From Actinomycetes bacterium (GTDB lineage Bacteria > Actinomycetota > Actinomycetes > Actinomycetales > Microbacteriaceae): a stretch of 34,485 bases of DNA. Numbering within the stretch: the first letter of the stretch is position 1; each line of letters opens with the position of its first letter. Location: contig JAEYVF010000081.1 in assembly GCA_023432005.1 (NCBI GenBank), forward strand, positions 1-34,485. The letters are read 5' to 3'. Positions 30,401-34,485 of the stretch are shown here, piece after piece. Both the position numbers and the translations under genes were made by a program. The notes beneath the pieces are model-generated. The model did no database searches and was not told where the DNA came from. It saw only the letters and a program-made list of their open reading frames with translations.

Positions 30401-33082
30401 GCCCGAGAGCACGCGCGCCACGACGGGCTCGGGTCGCGGCTCGCGGTTGGAGTCCTCGTCGACCGGCGTCACGGTGAAGGTCACGGTGGCCGCGGCGCTC
30501 TCCCCGTAGGCGTCGAGCACGCGGTAGGCGGCCTGGTACTGGCCCGGCGCATCGGGCGCCTGGAAGCGCACGCGGTCGGAGTTCACGAACGCGATGCCGT
30601 CCGCCGGCTCCGTCACGAGCTCGTCGGCGAGGAACATGCGCGAGTCGTCCGGGTGCTCGTCGTTCTCGAGCACGTCGACCGTCACGATGTCGCCCGCGCG
30701 CACGGTGACCTCGTCGTCGCGCGCGATGGGAGGCTGATGCTTCGTGAGCGGCGGGACGGGCACGATCGTGACGCCCGCGGTCGCGGTGCGGCTGCCGTCG
30801 GAGACCGTGTAGGTGAAGCCGATCTGCGCGGTGAGCGCCTGCGGCGAGGTGACGCGCACGAGCGTGGACTCGAGGAGCTCCACGACGACGCCCTTGGCCT
30901 GCACGTCCGGCGGAACCGAGACCGACTGCACCGCGAGGATGCGCCCGGCGGGGCTCACGTCGTTGCTCAGCACCGAGACCGTCGTGGGCTCGTCGCTGCG
31001 CAGGTACGCGGTGTCCTTGACGGCGATCGGAGGCAGGTCGTCGGCGGGCACGTCCCGGACGTCGACGCGGATGATGCCCTTGCTCGACGCGGCGCCCGCC
31101 GCGAGCGAGTACTCGATGTAGTAGATGCCCGCCACGCCGGCCGAGAACTGCACCTGGCCCTTCTGCGGGTCGTACGACATCGAGGCACCCTCGCCCGGCT
31201 CGTCGACGCTCGTCAGCGCGAGCACGGCGCCCGAGGGCGAGAGATCGTTCTCGAGCGGCTCGATCGTCACCTGCTCGCCCGTGAACGCCGTCGCGAAGTC
31301 GGGGGTGCCGACGGGCCCCAGCTCGCCCGCGGGCTTCACGTCGACGACGAGCTTCCCCGTGACGGTCTCGCCGCCGCCGTCGGTGACCTGGAACTGCACC
31401 TCCTTCTCGCCGAGCTCCGAGGTCTGGTGCGTGAAGGTGATGAGGCCGTCGGGCGTGTAGCGCACGAGGTCGCCGGAGGTGGGCGCGGCGCCCTGCAGGA
31501 AGAGGTCGTCGCCGTCGGGGTCGCGCCAGTTCGACAGCACGTTGTAGGCGATCGTCTGGTTCGCCTCGACGCTCGTGGCCGAGGTGCGCAGCTCGATCGG
31601 GAGGGTGTTGACGGCATCCGGCACCACGCGCACGGTGACGTTCGCCGTCGCGGTGCCGCCGCGGCCGTCGTCGACCGTGTAGCTGAAGTTGACGCCGCCC
31701 GTGTAGTCGGGCGCGGGCGTGAACTGCAGCGCGCGTCCCCCGTCGATGTAGTCGAGGCGCCCGGTCGACTCGGCGATCGGCGAATGGTCGGAGATGACGA
31801 GCACGTCGCCGTCCGGGTCCGAGTCGTTGTCGAGCACCGCGAGGATCGTCGTGCGGTTCGGACGGATGCCGTACTCGTCGTCGAGGGCCGTCGGCTCGCG
31901 ATTCTGGTCGGTGCGCTCGGCGAGCGTGTCCTCGAACGACTGGAGGGCCGAGGTGTCGTCGCCCTCCTCCTCGGTCTCCTCCTGCTCCGGCGGGATCACG
32001 TCCTCCCAGTTGTCGACGAGACGCATGTTCTCGGCGGGGAGCCAGACGTTGCCGTTGCTGAGGTTGTTGAGGGCGATGACGGTGCGGTTGACGCGGAACT
32101 CGAGGCGGTCGCCCGAGGTGGGCTGCTCGATGTCGAACACGGATGCGTCGGAGCCCGCGCACGCGAAGACGTAGCGCTGGGCGTGTGCCCACGCGCCGTG
32201 CACGCAGCCGTCCTGGTTGACGGGCGCGGCCACATCATCCGGGTCGTTCGTCGACGTCACCTCGGCGTCGATGGCCTCGACGCCGCCCGATGCGAGGTCG
32301 ACCCGCAGCAGGCTCTCGCCCGTGGCGAGGACGGCGGCGTCCGCGGCGGGGCCCGACTGCTGCAGGCGGAGCGCCCTGACCTCGCCGAGCTCGCGGATGG
32401 TGCCGTCGTCGAGCACGAGCTGGTTCGTCGAGGTGTCGAGGGCGACGACGCGCTCGCCGATCGCGGCGAGCTGGAACTCGCCGATGCCGGGGAACGACGA
32501 CTCCGTGGGCACGTCCGCGAGCGTCGGGATGCGATACAGCTTCTTCTGTTTCGGCGAGATCGCGACGATCTCGCCCGAGCGCGTGACGACCGCGTGGCCG
32601 CCGTCGCCGAGCTCGAGGAGAGGCGGCTGCGACACGACGTCGAGCCGCAGGTCGCCGACAGACGGCAGTGCCCAGAGCTGACCACGCGAGACCACGGCGA
32701 TGACGTCGCCGCCGTAGGAGACCTCCGCCGCGGGCGGCAGGTCGACGGAGCTCGTGACGGCCGTCGATGCGGCATCGACCGACTCGAGGCGGCTGTTGTC
32801 GGGGTCGACGAGGAAGAGCGCGTCGCCGTCCTGGAGCACGTCGAAATCGGGGGACGACGCCATAACGGAGGCGTTGAGCTCGTCGATCTGCTTGTTGAGC
32901 CGTCCGCCGCGCAGCAGCTCGCCGTTCGTGACCCACACGTCGCGCGACGTGAGCTCGACGTCGGTGACCGGGAAACCGGGGTGCAGAGCCGCGACCGTGA
33001 GCGTTCCGCCGGCGATGAGGGAGATCGTCGTGACGGTCGCGACGGTCTTCCGGCGCGCGCGCCACCACTCCCTCGCCGTCAC
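27488..33082 (-). CDS. Giant exported protein: beta-propeller, cadherin/Ig-like repeats, FN3 domains
   Basis: The 1864-residue protein has a basic N-terminus and one signal-anchor helix (about 15-33). Residues 36-355 carry six or seven units ending in patterns such as LFLVDPDNSRLESVD and VVALDTSTNQLVLDD, typical of a beta-propeller. An acidic linker (364-376) follows. From 396 to about 1485 there are roughly ten Ig/cadherin-like repeats with VLxNDSDPDGD-type turns that may bind calcium. Three FN3 domains (about 1487-1762) and a C-terminal domain with a cysteine pair complete it. There is no LPXTG or second anchor. Likely a membrane-tethered structural or adhesive surface protein. The GTG start has GAGGGGGG 8 bases upstream. 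Confidence 0.85.
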   Translation of the reverse strand: MTAREWWRARRKTVATVTTISLIAGGTLTVAALHPGFPVTDVELTSRDVWVTNGELLRGGRLNKQIDELNASVMASSPDFDVLQDGDALFLVDPDNSRLESVDAASTAVTSSVDLPPAAEVSYGGDVIAVVSRGQLWALPSVGDLRLDVVSQPPLLELGDGGHAVVTRSGEIVAISPKQKKLYRIPTLADVPTESSFPGIGEFQLAAIGERVVALDTSTNQLVLDDGTIRELGEVRALRLQQSGPAADAAVLATGESLLRVDLASGGVEAIDAEVTSTNDPDDVAAPVNQDGCVHGAWAHAQRYVFACAGSDASVFDIEQPTSGDRLEFRVNRTVIALNNLSNGNVWLPAENMRLVDNWEDVIPPEQEETEEEGDDTSALQSFEDTLAERTDQNREPTALDDEYGIRPNRTTILAVLDNDSDPDGDVLVISDHSPIAESTGRLDYIDGGRALQFTPAPDYTGGVNFSYTVDDGRGGTATANVTVRVVPDAVNTLPIELRTSATSVEANQTIAYNVLSNWRDPDGDDLFLQGAAPTSGDLVRYTPDGLITFTHQTSELGEKEVQFQVTDGGGETVTGKLVVDVKPAGELGPVGTPDFATAFTGEQVTIEPLENDLSPSGAVLALTSVDEPGEGASMSYDPQKGQVQFSAGVAGIYYIEYSLAAGAASSKGIIRVDVRDVPADDLPPIAVKDTAYLRSDEPTTVSVLSNDVSPAGRILAVQSVSVPPDVQAKGVVVELLESTLVRVTSPQALTAQIGFTYTVSDGSRTATAGVTIVPVPPLTKHQPPIARDDEVTVRAGDIVTVDVLENDEHPDDSRMFLADELVTEPADGIAFVNSDRVRFQAPDAPGQYQAAYRVLDAYGESAAATVTFTVTPVDEDSNREPRPEPVVARVLSGGSIRIDLPLQRIDPDGDSVLLLGTPANPTMGTIEEMGPDYLIYSSFPGMSGTDAFSYQVYDAFGKTGTADIRIAVIAPPDSTQNPSAVPDSVSVRPGKIAQLDLTANDSDPQGSPISVDRDLIEVPEGIEAEVVDKRFLVLHAPDEEGTFAIRYRLVNELGGSSQSYAMVHVTPDAPLMPPVANDLSLTLKEIAGKASVTVDIFDGSSYNPAGRNSDLLISLEGPNAGSGEIVTERHGKITVTPEEKRQAIAYRVTDPETELSATAFLLVPAAVDDAFDDPPYIDPNLPTQYVPMNEAREWKLSEIVKVPSGRKVWIPEASSVSSLMSDGTSNYVDETTIRYQGSKDYRGPASVTFTVTDGASKDDPKGNTKQLTLPIVVGDPEFRDTPPTFTTPSVQLEMGESTTVDLRAATGHPNAQILQQVTYSEITGTGPRISAALSGSALTLSTPRNTPKGTTFEIGVTLRWDKFTVPGTVQVTVVGSTRPPILAVDDAYETQRGDGTVVTSPLGNDFNPYASTGERLTIVDARVQNTGEPAGVTFTADQVRITPNPTLKSGTINVVYSVEDATEDPDRRVNGLITLVVSDVPDQTQKPTVPSQGDEGTVTIGFQPPAANGKPITSYEVRSTPSVAMPAGCAPPSCTITGLTNGTSYQFSVRAVNEHGPGAWSTWSDAVIPYGTPQQPAPAVTVVDPFAPNAVIRATWNEVSANGGSVTYQWRLDGGGWSSASTSRSTGDLTVQGGVHTVEVRATNSGGKQSPLGAASSPNIATQTAPTAPSVSGANVQDGTAPGAIRWTWSGGAASTGGMANITYQVRVDGGGWIDKGTATNHTASGLGAGSHTIQVRAVNKAGAGAVGDGGAGSISNPPPNPTSTIVGKTAKEGCDTGGFGCQYPIVRITDAADGTYTLTTQLESGFTSSWPSTVGVSSGTGQGRAGGKIGQMLSSDRIRVIVTGPSGTISTRWYTAAEWNGM

Positions 33083-33139
33083 CCCTGAAGCCCCCCTCGG
33101 AAACCGTTCCCGCCCCTGCTCCGGGCGACAAGCGCGTTC

Positions 33140-33145
33140 AGGCTA
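33140..33145 (-). promoter_or_regulatory. Candidate extended -10 box before the giant surface protein
   Basis: TGTTAGCCT on the minus strand is an extended -10 match, giving a 5' leader of roughly 50 bases with a strong ribosome-binding site before GTG 33082. It lies in the 102-base gap after the FHA-HTH gene, so the long surface-protein operon may have its own promoter. No convincing -35 box. Confidence 0.4.
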
Positions 33146-33184
33146 ACATGAGTGGGGTACAACTTTTCGCCGCGTGAACGGGTA

Positions 33185-33919
33185 CTACTCCCCATCCTCC
33201 TCGTGCCCCGGAGGGGCCTCGGAATCCGCGTTCCGGTCTAGCAGCACGACGTCCTCGCGGCTCACGAGACGGCTCGCCACGGCGTACTCGACGAGCCGCG
33301 CGCGACGATTCGTGGCGAGCTTGCCACGACCTCCCCGCAGCCCCTGCACACCCACCTTGTCGAGCTTCTCGCAGACGTTGTCGAGCTTGCGGTTGAAGGT
33401 CGTGAGCGGCCAGCCGAGACGCTCCGCCGCCTCCGCGGAGCTCGGGATCTCGCCGCGGCCCGGGGAGTCCTGCCGCAGCACGTGCTCCGCGAGCGCCACG
33501 ACGAGCAGACGCTGCGAGCTCGTGAGCGGCACGACGCCGATCGTCGTGGTGCCCGACGCGCCCGCGTGGATGTTGGTGGTCGAGAAGTACTCCTGGTCGT
33601 TCTCGATCGTGAAGTCGTAGGTCGTCGAGCCGGCGCTGAAGAGCACGTGCACCATCGGGAAGACGATGGGGAGCCGGCCCCCGGGCGGCAGCCACGCCTG
33701 AACGCCGCCCGAGCCGTCGGTGATCGTGGCCGACAGCAGCGAGCCGACGTTCGCGATCCACCACAGTCCGCGCTCCTCCGTCAGCAGCAGGAAGCGGCGG
33801 TGCAGGTACGGGTTGTCGTCGATCTCGAGGTCGCCCTCGCGCCCCACCACGAAATCCGTGCCGGGCGTCGCCGTGAACTTCTCGCCGCAGAAGTCGATGC
33901 GCAGGGAGTTCGTCATCAT
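33185..33919 (-). CDS. FHA-like and helix-turn-helix protein
   Basis: The 244-residue protein begins with an FHA-like domain (about 5-110): VVGREGD keeps the arginine R27, but the SxxH motif reads PYLH (P37 to H40) and the N-G turn is altered (IANVGSL). Phosphopeptide binding may therefore be weakened. A C-terminal region (about 130-215) with SSQRLLVVALAEHVL, AEAAERLGWPLTTFNRKLDNVCEKL and RRARLVEYAVASRL looks like a winged HTH. It may link phosphorylation to transcription of the locus, but DNA binding is inferred. ATG 33919 overlaps the upstream stop; a second ATG follows at once (33916). Confidence 0.72.
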   Translation of the reverse strand: MMTNSLRIDFCGEKFTATPGTDFVVGREGDLEIDDNPYLHRRFLLLTEERGLWWIANVGSLLSATITDGSGGVQAWLPPGGRLPIVFPMVHVLFSAGSTTYDFTIENDQEYFSTTNIHAGASGTTTIGVVPLTSSQRLLVVALAEHVLRQDSPGRGEIPSSAEAAERLGWPLTTFNRKLDNVCEKLDKVGVQGLRGGRGKLATNRRARLVEYAVASRLVSREDVVLLDRNADSEAPPGHEEDGE

Positions 33920-34485
33920 CCGGCTGGCGGGTAGCACGCGATCAGCACGTCGGAGGTCTTCCCCTTGCGCAGCACCATGACGTCGACGCACAGCGGCACC
34001 CCCGCGTAGCCCTCCACGACGATGACGCCGTCGGCGCTCGTGTGGCGCTGCGGCAGGTCGGGGCGGTTGTTCAGCTGCCACATGAACTGGTCGTCCTCCT
34101 CCGGATCGGGGTTCTCGACGGTGAAGGAGACCGTCGAGCCCTCGAGGGTGGGGCCACCGGCGAGCACCGGCACGGGGATGGGCTGGGGCACGATCGCCTC
34201 CCCGCCGTCACCGGTCGTCGGCTTCGCCGTCGGCGTCGCCCCCTCCGGGGACCCGCCGAACATCACGACCGCGACGACGACGGCCGCCGTGACGACGACG
34301 GCGACCACGCCGACGACGATGCCCGTCAGGAGGCCCCGCCGCGAGCGGGGCCGCCCGTCGGACGGCGTCGGCGCGGGAGGCTCCTCCGGGAGCACGGCGG
34401 GTCCGCGGGAGCGCACGACCGTCTCCTCCGTCACCGCGTGGGCCGCGGTCGGGGCGGATGCGGTGGCCGAGGCGGGCGCGGGGGC
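33916..34485 (-). CDS. Membrane protein C-terminal part, possibly a Ser/Thr kinase (5' truncated)
   Basis: The frame is open to the right edge of the window, so only the C-terminal ~189 residues are seen. They comprise a Pro/Ala-rich cytoplasmic linker, a basic stretch (PRSRRG), one membrane helix rich in valine and alanine, a Thr/Gly/Pro linker and an extracellular beta-domain with two cysteines (PLCVDVMVL and LIACYPP). This layout is common for the C-terminal half of actinobacterial Ser/Thr protein kinases, and the FHA genes downstream would fit. However, no kinase motif is inside the window. A GTG at 34434 could start a shorter protein. Confidence 0.5.
   Translation of the reverse strand, partial: APAPASATASAPTAAHAVTEETVVRSRGPAVLPEEPPAPTPSDGRPRSRRGLLTGIVVGVVAVVVTAAVVVAVVMFGGSPEGATPTAKPTTGDGGEAIVPQPIPVPVLAGGPTLEGSTVSFTVENPDPEEDDQFMWQLNNRPDLPQRHTSADGVIVVEGYAGVPLCVDVMVLRKGKTSDVLIACYPPAG

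Noticed and set aside
26228..33088. A plus-strand open frame of about 2286 codons antisense to the giant surface protein and the MoxR/DUF58 genes.
   Set aside because: It is a GC-driven shadow: composition is Arg/Asp/His-rich low complexity, there is no ribosome-binding site or domain, and the minus-strand genes in this span have clear motifs.
33916..34485. Naming the right-edge protein a Ser/Thr kinase outright.
   Set aside because: Only linker, membrane helix and extracellular domain are visible; no catalytic motif lies in the window.

Overview
The window is GC-rich chromosomal DNA with GTG-rich starts and very short gene spacing. It comes from a high-GC actinobacterium, most likely of the family Microbacteriaceae. 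This rests on the gene content (actinobacterial DUF3515 lipoprotein beside thiL, actinobacterial-type MurA, WXG100 secretion genes), on many apparently leaderless genes, and on an interspersed repeat (TGGTTGAGTAGCGG ... CGCGTATCGAAACC) that I associate with this family from memory. No tRNA, rRNA, CRISPR array, insertion sequence or phage gene was seen.

Left part (1-15095), housekeeping. A truncated proline/alanine-rich membrane protein is followed by coaD, a small XRE regulator, recG, a two-gene dehydrogenase/cupin operon, rsmD, thiL, a DUF3515 lipoprotein, ddl, gpsA, an EI24-family membrane protein, plsC, murA, leuD and leuC. Cell-wall precursor (ddl, murA), phospholipid (gpsA, plsC), cofactor (coaD, thiL) and leucine (leuCD) genes are packed with overlapping stops and starts. 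Seven starts in this part sit 5-7 bases after a TANNNT -10 box (six of them TANCCT), which implies leaderless mRNAs. leuC is preceded by a leaderless 14-codon leader peptide rich in leucine codons, whose end lies in the 5' arm of an 11-bp hairpin. This looks like an undescribed leucine attenuator.

Right part (15096-34485), one 19-kb block all on the minus strand. In transcription order it holds: the C-terminal part of a membrane protein (possibly a Ser/Thr kinase), an FHA-HTH protein, a 1864-residue surface protein (beta-propeller, about ten cadherin/Ig-like repeats, three FN3 domains), a MoxR ATPase, a DUF58 protein, a transglutaminase-fold membrane protein that has lost its catalytic Cys and His, a 1496-residue FHA-FtsK/SpoIIIE ATPase of the EssC/EccC type, two WXG100-like proteins, a 463-residue candidate secreted protein made of beta-hairpin-like repeats, a small LpqN/PsbP-like protein and an FHA protein. 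This is a type VII secretion-like locus lacking EccB, EccD, EccE, mycosin, EsaA and EssB in the window. It appears to couple an FtsK-type motor and WXG substrates to a MoxR/DUF58/pseudo-transglutaminase assembly module, a giant exported adhesin-like protein and phospho-signalling through FHA domains. This is the most likely place for an undescribed system.
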